DNA of 64,000 nt from Sphingopyxis terrae subsp. terrae NBRC 15098 (GTDB lineage: Bacteria > Pseudomonadota > Alphaproteobacteria > Sphingomonadales > Sphingomonadaceae). The stretch is taken from the NCBI RefSeq assembly GCF_001598815.1, contig NZ_BCZQ01000018.1, positions 111,793 to 175,792 on the forward strand, written 5' to 3'. Made by a program: the position numbers and the translations under genes. Below, piece by piece: positions 48,762 through 57,212 of the stretch (position 1 is the stretch's first letter; the number at the start of each line of letters is the position of its first letter). The notes under the pieces were generated by a model. That model made no database searches, was not told where the DNA came from, and was given only the letters and a program-made list of their open reading frames with translations.

Positions 48762-49310
48762 TCAGGACAGCGCGAGCAGCCCGCCCGCGAGCAGCATCGC
48801 GACGCGCACGTCGATACCGCAGCCTTCGGCGCGCTTTGCGGCGATAAAGGCGGCGATTTCGGGCAGCGGGACGCGGTGGACCGCAATGTCCTCGCCATCG
48901 ACGCCGCCGCCTTCGCCGACCTTGGTCAGCCCGGTCGCGCGGAGCAGGGTGAAGCTTTCGCTGACCATGCCGGGCGAACTGTAGAATTCGCCGACGGTCA
49001 GCCAGTCGGCCGCGCGGTAGCCCGTTTCCTCTTCCAGTTCGCGCACGGCGGCCAGCTCGGGCGCCTCGCCCGCGCTGTCGTCCCCGACAAGCCCCGCGGG
49101 CAGTTCGAGGCAATATTTGCCGAGCGGGACGCGATATTGTTCGACCAACAGGATGTGCCGCCCGTCGGCGTCCTCGTCGATCGCCAGGATCACCGCGGCG
49201 TGAATGCCGCGCGACCGCGACACATATTCCCAATTGCCTTGCTGTTTCACCGTGATGAAGCGGCCTTCCCAACGCGTTTCGACGGGCGTGCCGGCTGCGG
49301 GGCGGGTCAT
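48762..49310 (-). CDS. Nudix hydrolase (ADP-ribose pyrophosphatase type)
   Basis: A 182-residue hydrolase. The Nudix box is ELPAGLVGDDSAGEAPELAA followed by VRELEEETGY, an insertion-bearing but complete box with REUxEExG. Upstream HILLVEQYRVPLGKYCLE is the ADPRase lead-in. The ATG at 49310 follows GGAG. Distinct from the Nudix domain of the 20151 fusion. Last gene of the lemA-TPM operon; probably removes ADP-ribose or related toxic nucleotides. Confidence 0.9.
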   Translation of the reverse strand: MTRPAAGTPVETRWEGRFITVKQQGNWEYVSRSRGIHAAVILAIDEDADGRHILLVEQYRVPLGKYCLELPAGLVGDDSAGEAPELAAVRELEEETGYRAADWLTVGEFYSSPGMVSESFTLLRATGLTKVGEGGGVDGEDIAVHRVPLPEIAAFIAAKRAEGCGIDVRVAMLLAGGLLALS

Positions 49311-49339
49311 ATCGTCTCCGTCGGCGGAAAGGGTAGGGA

Positions 49340-50020
49340 TCAAAGCTCGATCAGCCGGTCGGGCAGCTCGTTGGGGTTGCCGTCGCTCTTCGGGAAATGT
49401 TCGGCCAGCACGATACCCATGCGGCGGACCGCCTCGGCCATGCCGTGGCCGGGGCGACCGGCGCGCACCTCGTCGATTAGCGCCTCCATCGCTTCGCCCC
49501 AAATCGAGGGCGCGACCTTGGCGGCGATCGCTTCGTCGGCGACGATGTCGGCGCGATGTTCGCGCAGGCTGACATAGAGCAGGATGCCCGTGCGGCCCAT
49601 CGTCTTCGCCTCGGTCCCGACCTTGAACAGGTCGATGGCGCGGGCGCGGACGCGCGCGGCGCGGATCGCGCGCGGCGTCAGCCACAGGCGCAGCGGACGC
49701 CACAGCAGGACCAGCCAGACGCCGATCCATTTGAGCACCCCGACCGCGATGACGGTTCCGAGCCATTGATTGGCGGTCAGTTCATGCCCCCAGCCGCCGC
49801 TCAGCCGGTAGTAGAGACCCTGATAGAAATCGGGAAAAAGCGCGATCACCGACATGGCGATAAAGGCGATGACGCTCGCCCAGACGAGCGCGACATCGTC
49901 ATAGTCGTTCGACTGCGCGGCGATCACCGTGACGATCTCGCCATCGGTGTGTCGTTCGGCCTCGGCGACCGCGGCGGTCACGATGTCGTGATCGGCTTCG
50001 CTGACATGGCTGACTTTCAT
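49340..50020 (-). CDS. TPM-domain membrane protein
   Basis: A 226-residue protein with an N-terminal partial TPM sequence (ADHDIVTAAVAEAERHTDGEI), two membrane helices (residues about 46-66 and 90-112), then a C-terminal TPM portion (GRTGILLYVSLREHRADIVAD, EVRAGRPGHGMAEAVRRMGI). TPM_phosphatase is a family of putative phosphatases or repair factors (plant TLP18.3, bacterial YgcG). Third of three tandem TPM genes behind lemA. Confidence 0.88.
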   Translation of the reverse strand: MKVSHVSEADHDIVTAAVAEAERHTDGEIVTVIAAQSNDYDDVALVWASVIAFIAMSVIALFPDFYQGLYYRLSGGWGHELTANQWLGTVIAVGVLKWIGVWLVLLWRPLRLWLTPRAIRAARVRARAIDLFKVGTEAKTMGRTGILLYVSLREHRADIVADEAIAAKVAPSIWGEAMEALIDEVRAGRPGHGMAEAVRRMGIVLAEHFPKSDGNPNELPDRLIEL

Positions 50021-50032
50021 TGCGCGTCCCCC

Positions 50033-50851
50033 TTACCAGCCGCCCGAGGCGCCGCCGCCGCCGAAGCTGCCGCCGCCGCCCGAAAAGCCGCCTCCGCCGC
50101 CGAAGCCGCCCCCGCCGCCCCAGGAACCACCGCCCCAGCCGCCACCCGAACCGCCGCCCCAGTCATTGTCGCCCCAGATGATGATCGGGGCGCCGCCCCA
50201 TGGGCGATGCTTGCGATGCCGCCGTCCGCGACGCCCGAAGGCGCCGAGCATCGGCAGGATGAAAAAGAAGAAGATGATGAAGGCCACGAAGATCAGCCCG
50301 CCGATATTTCCATTGTCGGCGCGGTCGCGCTCGGCCTTCGCGGCCTTCGCGGCGCGCGCCGCGGCTTCCTCCGGCGGCAGCTGGATCTGCTCGGCGATCG
50401 CGTTCACGCCGTCCTGGATGCCGCCGGGCATGTCGCCGGCCTTGAATTTGGGCGTCACCACGTCGCGGATGATCCGGCCCGACAGCGCATCGGTCAGCAC
50501 GGGTTCAAGCCCATAGCCGACCGAGATGTTCATTCGCCGTTCGTTGGGGGCGATCAGGAAGACGACGCCGTCGTTATTCTCCTTGCCGCCGATGCCCCAC
50601 GCGCGGCCGAGCTTGTAGCCATAGTCGCTGATGTCATTGCCATCGAGGCTGTTCACCGTCGCGACGACGAGCTGATGCCCCGTGGTCTTTTCCAGCTGTT
50701 CGAGCTGGACCGTCAGATTGGCTTCCTCGGCCGCCGGAATGATATCCGCCTGATCGACGACGCGCCCGCTGAGCTTGGGGAAATCCTGCGCCGCCGCGGG
50801 AAGGGCAAGCAGTGAAAAGCCCAGCGCCCAGCCGAGCAGGAGCGATTTCAT
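50033..50851 (-). CDS. TPM-domain protein with Gly-rich tail (YgcG-like)
   Basis: A 272-residue exported membrane protein: signal peptide (MKSLLLGWALGFSLLALPAAAQ), TPM domain (RVVDQADIIPAAEEANLTVQ, NDGVVFLIAPNERRMNISVG, DGVNAIAEQI), a transmembrane helix (about 190-210) and a long GGGGFGGGG-type tail. This is the YgcG layout. Its start overlaps the next upstream stop by ATGA. Confidence 0.92.
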   Translation of the reverse strand: MKSLLLGWALGFSLLALPAAAQDFPKLSGRVVDQADIIPAAEEANLTVQLEQLEKTTGHQLVVATVNSLDGNDISDYGYKLGRAWGIGGKENNDGVVFLIAPNERRMNISVGYGLEPVLTDALSGRIIRDVVTPKFKAGDMPGGIQDGVNAIAEQIQLPPEEAAARAAKAAKAERDRADNGNIGGLIFVAFIIFFFFILPMLGAFGRRGRRHRKHRPWGGAPIIIWGDNDWGGGSGGGWGGGSWGGGGGFGGGGGFSGGGGSFGGGGASGGW

Positions 50852-51372
50852 GGCTTGTCTCCCGTCTCTGCGGCGATGGCGTCGATGCCCACGGATAGGC
50901 CGCCAGAATAGTCCGCCTTGGCAAAATAGGGCGTCATCCGGTGCACGATCGCGAGCGCCTTGTCGTCGGTCAGTATTTTTTCCATTCCAAAACCGGTGGC
51001 GATCCGCATCTGCCGTTCATTCGGTGCAATCACGACGATCACGCCATCGTCATGACCCTGCCGTCCAATCTTCCAGCGATTGCCGAGGCAGGTGCCAAAA
51101 TTGTCGATGCGGACGCCGTGAAGACTCGGCGTGGTCACGATGACCATCTGATGCTGCGTATCTCTTTCGTAGCGAGCAAGGCGCCCGGACAGGCGCGCCT
51201 CGTCTTCGGCGGGCAATATATTCGCCGCATCGGTCACTCGGCCGGCCAGCGCCATTTGAGGAACGCCGTCGCATGCCGCCGTTTCCTTCGCAGCCGCTGG
51301 GCCGGATCCACCGTTGCAGCCGCCCACGATGATCAGCATCGTGAGCGAAGCTGCGATGGCGGCTGCGCGCAT
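50848..51372 (-). CDS. TPM-domain lipoprotein
   Basis: A 174-residue protein with lipobox (IIVGGCNGG) and a single TPM domain: RVTDAANILPAEDEARLSGR, HDDGVIVVIAPNERQMRIATG, KADYSGGLSVGIDAI. It has no C-terminal membrane helix or Gly tail. Its ATG is one base from the lemA stop and its own stop overlaps the following TPM start, so the set is one operon. Confidence 0.9.
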   Translation of the reverse strand: MRAAAIAASLTMLIIVGGCNGGSGPAAAKETAACDGVPQMALAGRVTDAANILPAEDEARLSGRLARYERDTQHQMVIVTTPSLHGVRIDNFGTCLGNRWKIGRQGHDDGVIVVIAPNERQMRIATGFGMEKILTDDKALAIVHRMTPYFAKADYSGGLSVGIDAIAAETGDKP

Positions 51373-51373
51373 A

Positions 51374-51976
51374 TTATTGACCGAAATCGACCTTGGGCGC
51401 GACGTTCGCGTTGGGATCGACCGCCTTATAGGGGGTCATCGGCTTGGCGCCGTGGACGATCTTGGCACCGATTATGTCGGGGAAGGTGCGGATCGTCGTG
51501 TTATAGTCCTGCACCGCGGCGTTATAGTCCTGGATCGTGACGTTGATGCGGTTTTCGGTTCCCTCGAGCTGGGTCATCAGGTCGGCAAAGCGCGCCTGGC
51601 TCTTGAGCTCGGGATATTGTTCGACGGTAACGAGCAGGCGGCCGAGTGCGCTCGACACATTGCCCTGCGCTTGCTGGAAGGCCTGAACCTTCGCGGGGTC
51701 TTCCAGGTCGTCGGTGCTCAGCTTCACCTGCGTTGCCGATGCGCGCGCCTGGATAACGCCTTCGAGCGTCGATTGCTCGATCTTCGCGGCACCCTTGGCG
51801 GTTTCGACGAGGTTGGGGATCAGGTCGGCGCGGCGCTGATAGGCGGCTTCGACATTGGCCCATTTGGCCTTCGCGGCTTCTTCCTTAGTCGGAACGCTGT
51901 TGATGCCGCAGGCCGACAGGCTCATCGCGGCGGCCGGAACAATCAGCCAGCGGGCGGAACGATAGGACATGGTCAT
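51374..51976 (-). CDS. lemA: LemA family lipoprotein
   Basis: A 200-residue lipoprotein (AAAMSLSACG). LemA helical core: KAKWANVEAAYQRRADLIPN, LVETAKGAAKIEQSTLEGVI, QYPELKSQARFADLMTQLEG, TENRINVTIQDYN. LemA proteins are usually encoded with TPM/YgcG proteins, as here. The molecular role is unknown. First gene of the operon lemA-TPM-TPM-TPM-nudix; divergent from mscL. Confidence 0.93.
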   Translation of the reverse strand: MTMSYRSARWLIVPAAAMSLSACGINSVPTKEEAAKAKWANVEAAYQRRADLIPNLVETAKGAAKIEQSTLEGVIQARASATQVKLSTDDLEDPAKVQAFQQAQGNVSSALGRLLVTVEQYPELKSQARFADLMTQLEGTENRINVTIQDYNAAVQDYNTTIRTFPDIIGAKIVHGAKPMTPYKAVDPNANVAPKVDFGQ

Positions 51977-52094
51977 CAGGCTCCCTCAGGCGGCGTTTTG
52001 CCGCAACAATACACATAATAGGATGCCCCTTGCTTTTGCGCAATGACCGGCGCACCACCATGACGGCAGGATCAGCAGTTCGGGGAGCAATAAG

Positions 52095-52517
52095 ATGCTG
52101 AACGAGTTCAAGGAATTTATCGCGCGCGGCAATGTCATCGATCTGGCCGTCGGCGTCATCATCGGCGGCGCGTTCGCGACGATCACCGGATCGCTGACCG
52201 AGGACGTCATCATGCCGATCGTCGGCTGGCTGTTCGGCGGAGTCGATTTTTCGAGCAAATTCATCCTGCTCGGCAGCATTCCCGACGGCATCGCCGCGAC
52301 CGACTATGCGGCCTTGAAAAAGGCGGGCGTCGCGATGATCGGCTATGGTGCCTTCATCACCGCGGTGATCAACTTCCTGATTTTGGCATGGATCATCTTC
52401 CTGCTCGTGCGCGCAGTGAACAAGGTGGTACGCAAGGAAGCGCCGGCCGAAGCGCCCGCGGGACCGAGCGAGGTCGATCTGCTTACCGAAATCCGCGACG
52501 AACTGCGCAAGAAATAG
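52095..52517 (+). CDS. mscL: Large-conductance mechanosensitive channel MscL
   Basis: A 140-residue channel protein with both membrane helices: [20 protein letters not shown], then [22 protein letters not shown] (given in parts), and the C-terminal helix [15 protein letters not shown]. It opens under membrane tension to release solutes in hypo-osmotic shock. Strong start ATGCTGAACGAGTTC with ribosome site GGGGAGCAA. Followed by a hairpin and ssrA. Confidence 0.96.
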   Translation: MLNEFKEFIARGNVIDLAVGVIIGGAFATITGSLTEDVIMPIVGWLFGGVDFSSKFILLGSIPDGIAATDYAALKKAGVAMIGYGAFITAVINFLILAWIIFLLVRAVNKVVRKEAPAEAPAGPSEVDLLTEIRDELRKK

Positions 52518-52565
52518 CATTTCATCGCGCGCCGGCGTGGGTCCGGTGTCGATTCAGGACGAAAG

Positions 52566-52600
52566 GCCCGCCTGCGCTCTTCCAAAGTGCGGGCGGGCTT
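52566..52600 (+). terminator. Hairpin between mscL and ssrA, possible mscL terminator
   Basis: GCCCGCCTGC (52566-52575) pairs with GCGGGCGGGC (52589-52598) with one mismatch, then TT. The U-tract is short. It could terminate mscL or belong to the ssrA precursor leader. Confidence 0.4.
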
Positions 52601-52607
52601 CCTATAT

Positions 52608-52925
52608 GGGAAGGGCCGGTTTCGACCGGCTATGAGGATAAATGGTGTCGTGGAATAGACACAGCGGACCCGGGGGCAGTACCCGGCGGCTCCACCACAA
52701 GCCCGCGTCCTTTTCGAAGGGGTGCGCGGGCTTCTGACGGGGCCGAACCAGGATCGACGTGTGTTCAAAGACGATGTTTTCTTCCGGGCTGAGTAACCCG
52801 TTAAAGGCTCAAAACCAATAGGTGCTAACGATAACGAAGCACTCGCTCTTGCTGCCTAACCGATAAGCCTCACGGCCTAAGGTTAGACAAATAGAACGCG
52901 GTTCGGACCGAACCGGGCAACAGAA
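52608..52925 (+). ncRNA. ssrA: Transfer-messenger RNA, circularly permuted two-piece form
   Basis: The acceptor piece comes first (from about 52608, GGTTTCGACC arm) and ends in CCA at 52695-52697. The coding piece starts at 52739. The two pieces pair as one acceptor stem: GGGGCCG (52739-52745) with CGGCTCC (52687-52693), including the G3-U70 wobble that marks alanine tRNAs, plus discriminator A. The tag frame 52824-52859 reads ANDNEALALAA then TAA, giving the degradation tag AANDNEALALAA with the charged Ala. A 41-base spacer (52698-52738, with its own hairpin) is processed out. The 3' limit is approximate. It rescues stalled ribosomes with SmpB. Confidence 0.95.
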
Positions 52926-53023
52926 TCGGATACCAGCGGCTGGGGACGAGCCGGGCAACAGAATCGTCCCACCTTTCCCTTTTCAGCTGTCGCCTCTCGC
53001 GTCGCCCCTGCGACCGCGTCTCA

Positions 53024-53434
53024 TCAATGCGCGCCCCCGCATTGACCATGATCACCCAGCGCCTCGATCACCCGGCAATCGCCCGCGAGCCCGCCGCGGC
53101 AGCGGCCGACGATGCGGGTCAATTCATCGCGTAGCGCCGAAAGCTGTGCGATCTTCGCCTCGACCTGTTCCAGATGCGCGGACGCGATGCGGTCGGCGTC
53201 GGCGCAGTCGCGTTCGGGATGATCGGAGAGGTCGAGCAGCGAGCGGATTTCGTCGATCGTGAAGCCCAGTTCGCGCGAATGGCGTACGAAGCGCAGCCGC
53301 GCGCGATGCGCGTCGCCATAGCTGCGGTAATTGGCATCGGTCCGCGCCGGGGCGGGGAGGAGGCCGATCCGCTCGTAATAGCGGATGGTTTCGATGTTGG
53401 TGCCGGTGGCACGCGACAGTTCGCCGATCTTCAT
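53024..53434 (-). CDS. MerR-family metal-responsive regulator (Zn/Cd/Pb type)
   Basis: A 136-residue regulator. HTH: MKIGELSRATGTNIETIRYY, then ERIGLLPAP. Cys residues at 77, 112, 120 and 132 plus His 136 match the metal site of the ZntR/CadR/PbrR group (Cys near 79, 112-114 and 119-124) with an extra CxxxH tail. It probably activates the divergent efflux gene by distorting the 19-base promoter spacer at 53438-53468. The exact metal cannot be told. Confidence 0.9.
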   Translation of the reverse strand: MKIGELSRATGTNIETIRYYERIGLLPAPARTDANYRSYGDAHRARLRFVRHSRELGFTIDEIRSLLDLSDHPERDCADADRIASAHLEQVEAKIAQLSALRDELTRIVGRCRGGLAGDCRVIEALGDHGQCGGAH

Positions 53435-53437
53435 CGC

Positions 53438-53468
53438 TTGACCCTGTAGTTGCTACAGGGTGCATATA
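53438..53468 (+). promoter_or_regulatory. MerR-type promoter with operator dyad
   Basis: -35 TTGACC (53438-53443) and -10 CATATA (53463-53468) are separated by 19 bases, longer than the usual 17, as in MerR-activated promoters. The spacer holds the perfect dyad ACCCTGTAG-TTG-CTACAGGGT (53441-53461). It faces the efflux gene at 53542. Confidence 0.85.
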
Positions 53469-53541
53469 GGATGCCGACTCGAAGAACCAAGCGGCCGCCC
53501 GGCAATTCCTGCGGCGGCCGAGACGGAAGGAGATGCAGGCG

Positions 53542-54159
53542 ATGGCCGATCAATGCTGCGCCGGAAAAAGCGGAGCGACCGCGCTGAACGACCCCAAGTG
53601 GCGGCGCATCCTGTGGATCGCGCTGCTGATCAACGGGGCGATGTTCCTCGTCGAAATCGTCGCGGGCGTCGCAGCCGATTCGCGCGCGCTGCAGGCCGAT
53701 GCGCTCGATTTTCTGGGCGACAGCGCCAATTATGCGATCAGCCTGACGGTCGCCGGCATGGCGATCGCCTGGCGTGCACGCGCGGCGATGCTGAAGGCTG
53801 CGACGATGCTGGCGTTCGGGCTGTGGATATTGGGCTCGACGATCTGGGGCTTCATCGGCGGCAGCGCGCCGCACGCCGAAACGATGGGGATGATCGGCGT
53901 CGTCGCGCTCGCCGCCAATGTCGCGGTTGCGCTGATGCTCTATCGCTACCGGACCGGCGACGCCAATATGCGCTCGGTCTGGATATGCTCGCGCAACGAT
54001 GCGGTCGGCAATCTGGCGGTGATGGCGGCGGCGCTCGGCGTGTTCGGCACCGGGCAGGGCTGGCCCGACCTTCTGGTGGCCGCGATCATGGCGCTGCTTG
54101 CTATATGGGGAAGCGCCGAAGTCTTCCGCCACGCGCGCCGCGATCTCACCGCCGCCTGA
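53542..54159 (+). CDS. Short CDF-family metal cation efflux protein (no C-terminal domain)
   Basis: A 205-residue membrane protein with about six helices. The CDF metal-site motif is DALDFLGDSANY in helix 2 (D-x3-D type) and NDAVGN in helix 5. The cytosolic CTD that usually follows the sixth helix is missing; the protein ends at HARRDLTAA, so it belongs to the CTD-lacking group. The N-terminal MADQCCAG contributes a Cys pair. The ATG at 53542 has GGAAGGAG 9 bases upstream; an ATG at 53533 abuts that site and is less likely. Induced through the divergent MerR gene. Confidence 0.88.
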   Translation: MADQCCAGKSGATALNDPKWRRILWIALLINGAMFLVEIVAGVAADSRALQADALDFLGDSANYAISLTVAGMAIAWRARAAMLKAATMLAFGLWILGSTIWGFIGGSAPHAETMGMIGVVALAANVAVALMLYRYRTGDANMRSVWICSRNDAVGNLAVMAAALGVFGTGQGWPDLLVAAIMALLAIWGSAEVFRHARRDLTAA

Positions 54160-54339
54160 CGCGCGCCGCCCTATAGGTGCCATTCGTATGCGCCGCGCGG
54201 AACCGAACTGGCGGCAAAGCATTTCCCCGCTTTGCCTTCGCCGGTCAGGAGCATATTGTGGCGCACAGGATGCGGATCAGGGGCGCCTTGCACTTCGGCC
54301 CGGCGCGTGCGTGCCGGCGGCCGCGCGCAGGATGGAGGC

Positions 54340-56028
54340 ATGCGCGTGGCTGATCCCGCAGCGCCCGCGGCAGCCGGCGGCGCCTATGTGTTCAAGCCGC
54401 ACGAACGCCCGATCATGCCGGGGTCACCCGCGTCGCCTGACCATCCCGTCGGGCGCAAGGTCGGTTATTTCGTCATTGGCCTGTATCTTGCGATCGTCGG
54501 CGGTTTCCAGAATGGCCTGCTCATCGCCAATCTGACGGTGCTGCAGGGGCATCTCGACCTGACGCCCGCAGATGCGGGCTGGGTCACCGTTTCCTATAAT
54601 ATGACCAATGCGTGCATGAGCATCCTGCTCTACAAGTCGCGCCAGCAGTTCGGCATTCAGCGTTTCGTGCGCGCGACGATGATCGCGCTCCTGATTGCCA
54701 ATTTCGTCCAGCTTTTCGATGCCGGTTACCGCATGGAACTCATCGCGCGCGGCGTGTCGGGGATCGCCGCGAGCGGGCTGACGACGCTTGCTGCCTTCTA
54801 CATGATGCAAGGCTTGCCGGCGAAGATGCGGATTGCGGGCTTCCTGCTCGGCATCGGGCTGGGACAGGTGGCGATTCCGCTCGCGCGCGCCATATCGCCG
54901 CTGTTGCTCGCCGACGGCGACATCGGCAATCTGTTCGTGCTGCAATTCGCGCTCTCGCTCGTCGCGGTCGGCGCGGTCAACATATTGCAGCTCCCGCCGG
55001 GCGAAACGATCCGTTCATTCGAAAAGCTCGACCTTATCACCTTTCCGATCCTGGCGGTCGGCGTCGGGCTGCTCTGCGCCTTTCTGGTGCAGGGGCGCAT
55101 CATATGGTGGTCGACGCCGTGGCTCGGCGGCGCGCTGGCGGCGTCGGTGGTGCTGATCGGCACCGCCTTCCTGATCGAACATTACCGGCGAAATCCAATG
55201 CTCCACACGCGCTGGATCGGCAGTCGCAACCTCATTAAATTTGCGCTGACCGGCGCACTGGTCCGCGTGCTGACGTCCGAACAGAATTTCGGGGCGAGCG
55301 GGCTGCTGTCCGCCACCGGCCTCGTCAACGATCAGCTTGTCACCTATTATGCGGTGCTGTCGTTCGCGACGCTGATGGGGGCGGTGCTGTCGATCGCGCG
55401 GCTCGATCCGACCGACCTGCGGCGGCCGATCCTCGTCGCGCTTGCCGTCATCACCGTCGGCGCGTTCCTCGACACCCATTCGGGTCTGCGCACCGGGCCG
55501 GTGAACCTGTATTTCTCGCAAGGCGCGATCGCCTTTGCCGCGGTCTATGTGATGGGGCCGCTGCTGCTCGAAGGGCTGCTGCGCGCCATTTCGCGTGGCC
55601 CGGCCTATATGGTCAGCTTTCTTGCGGTGTTCAGCCTGTCGCAGACGATCGGCGGGCTTGCCGGGGTCGCGGCGTTATCGGCCTTTCACACGCTGCGCAC
55701 CAAGGCGCATCTGATGACGCTGGGGCAAAGCCTGTCGACGACCAACCCCGAACTGGCGCAGGGGATCAACGCGATCGCGGCGAGTCTGACCGGCAGCATC
55801 GCCGACCCGGCGCTGCGCAGCGCGACCGCCGCGGGGCAGGTGGTGCGCGAGGCGGCGCGCGAAGCGACGATCCTGGCATTCAACGACGTGTTCGTCGTGA
55901 TCGGCAGCCTGTCGGCGATCGCCTTCGTCGCGATGTTCGCGCGCTGGGTTTATGATCGACGCCGCGGAATCAATCCATTGGCACGGGAACTTGAAGTCTT
56001 GCAGAAACTGAGGGCGCAAAATCAATGA
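54340..56028 (+). CDS. MFS drug efflux transporter (DHA2/EmrB type)
   Basis: A 562-residue, probably 14-helix exporter, with the start at 54340 preceded by GGATGGAGG. TMs begin VGYFVIGLYLAIVGGFQNGL and run to AMFARWVYD near 535-545. First gene of a three-gene operon with a membrane fusion protein and an outer-membrane factor, together forming a tripartite efflux pump of the EmrAB-TolC type. The next gene overlaps by ATGA. Substrates unknown. Confidence 0.92.
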   Translation: MRVADPAAPAAAGGAYVFKPHERPIMPGSPASPDHPVGRKVGYFVIGLYLAIVGGFQNGLLIANLTVLQGHLDLTPADAGWVTVSYNMTNACMSILLYKSRQQFGIQRFVRATMIALLIANFVQLFDAGYRMELIARGVSGIAASGLTTLAAFYMMQGLPAKMRIAGFLLGIGLGQVAIPLARAISPLLLADGDIGNLFVLQFALSLVAVGAVNILQLPPGETIRSFEKLDLITFPILAVGVGLLCAFLVQGRIIWWSTPWLGGALAASVVLIGTAFLIEHYRRNPMLHTRWIGSRNLIKFALTGALVRVLTSEQNFGASGLLSATGLVNDQLVTYYAVLSFATLMGAVLSIARLDPTDLRRPILVALAVITVGAFLDTHSGLRTGPVNLYFSQGAIAFAAVYVMGPLLLEGLLRAISRGPAYMVSFLAVFSLSQTIGGLAGVAALSAFHTLRTKAHLMTLGQSLSTTNPELAQGINAIAASLTGSIADPALRSATAAGQVVREAAREATILAFNDVFVVIGSLSAIAFVAMFARWVYDRRRGINPLARELEVLQKLRAQNQ

Positions 56029-57212
56029 GCGACGACAAACAGGAAGGCGCGCCGCCCGCGCCCGAAACGCCGGCACCGGCTCCGACGCCGGACCCGATGC
56101 CGACCCCGGCACCGGCTGCTGCCGATCCGACCCCGGCGGAACGGCCCGCCGACGGGCCGGCCGATGGCTGGGCGCCGCCGCGTTCGCGCGGACGGATCAT
56201 CCTGTTCGGCGCGATCATCCTCGTCGGCGCGCTCGCCATTCTCTACGCCTGGGGACTACCGCCCTTCCGCGCGAACAGCCAGACGACCGACAATGCCTAT
56301 GTGCGCGGCCAGACGACGATCATCGCGCCGCAGGTGGGCGGCTATGTGACCGCGGTGCTGGTGCAGGATTTCCAGACTGTCGCGGCGGGGCAGGAACTGG
56401 TGCGGATCGACGACCGCATCTACCGCCAGCGCGTTGCGCAGGGCAGCGCCAATATTGCCGCGCAGACCGCCTCGCTCGACAATAGCGCGCAGAGCAGGCG
56501 CTCGGCCGAAGCGCAGGTGAAGGCGCAGGAGGCGGCGGTCGCCAACGCCCGCGCGCAGCTCGCCCGTGCCCAGGCCGATATGCGCCGCGTCAACGATCTG
56601 GTCGGCGAAGGATCGGTGTCGATCCGCGAACGTGACCAGACGCTCGCGGGGCTCCGCCAGGCCGAAGCGGCGGTGCGGCAGGCCGAGGCGCAGCGCGCGA
56701 TCGCCGAGGAGCAGGTGCGATCGGTGAGCGTTGGGCGCGGCGGTCTGGAGGCCGGGGTAGCCAATGCAAAGGCGGCGCGCGGGCTGGCCGACATCGATCT
56801 TCAGAACACGATCGTTCGCGCCCCGCGCGCGGGCAAGCTGAGCGAAGTGTCGGTCCGCGTCGGCCAGCTCGTCAGCCCGGGCACCCAGCTCATGTATCTC
56901 GTGCCCGAGAAACATTGGGTGGTCGCCAATTTCAAGGAAGCGCAGACCGCGAACATCCGCGTCGGCCAGCGCGCGACGCTGCGCGTCGATGCGCTGGGCG
57001 GCGCCGAGCTGAAGGGGGTGGTCGAAAATATCGCCCCCGCGGCGGGCAGCGAGTTCAGCATCATCAAACCCGACACCGGATCGGGCAATTTCGTCAAGGT
57101 GCCGCAGCGGATCGCCGTGCGGATCCGCATCGATCCGAAGCAGAAGCTTGCCGAGCGGCTCGGCCCCGGCATGTCGGTGGTGGCGACGGTTCATACCGGA
57201 CGCGGCGAATGA
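56025..57212 (+). CDS. HlyD/EmrA-family membrane fusion protein
   Basis: A 395-residue periplasmic adaptor. Pro/Ala-rich N-terminus (1-45), a membrane anchor (about 56-76, GRIILFGAIILVGALAIL), then the lipoyl half VRGQTTIIAPQVGGYVTAVL, a long coiled coil (about 135-235, Ala/Gln-rich) and the second half DLQNTIVRAPRAGKLSEV. Bridges the MFS pump and the NodT-type factor. The ATG overlaps the MFS stop (ATGA). Confidence 0.94.
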   Translation: MSDDKQEGAPPAPETPAPAPTPDPMPTPAPAAADPTPAERPADGPADGWAPPRSRGRIILFGAIILVGALAILYAWGLPPFRANSQTTDNAYVRGQTTIIAPQVGGYVTAVLVQDFQTVAAGQELVRIDDRIYRQRVAQGSANIAAQTASLDNSAQSRRSAEAQVKAQEAAVANARAQLARAQADMRRVNDLVGEGSVSIRERDQTLAGLRQAEAAVRQAEAQRAIAEEQVRSVSVGRGGLEAGVANAKAARGLADIDLQNTIVRAPRAGKLSEVSVRVGQLVSPGTQLMYLVPEKHWVVANFKEAQTANIRVGQRATLRVDALGGAELKGVVENIAPAAGSEFSIIKPDTGSGNFVKVPQRIAVRIRIDPKQKLAERLGPGMSVVATVHTGRGE

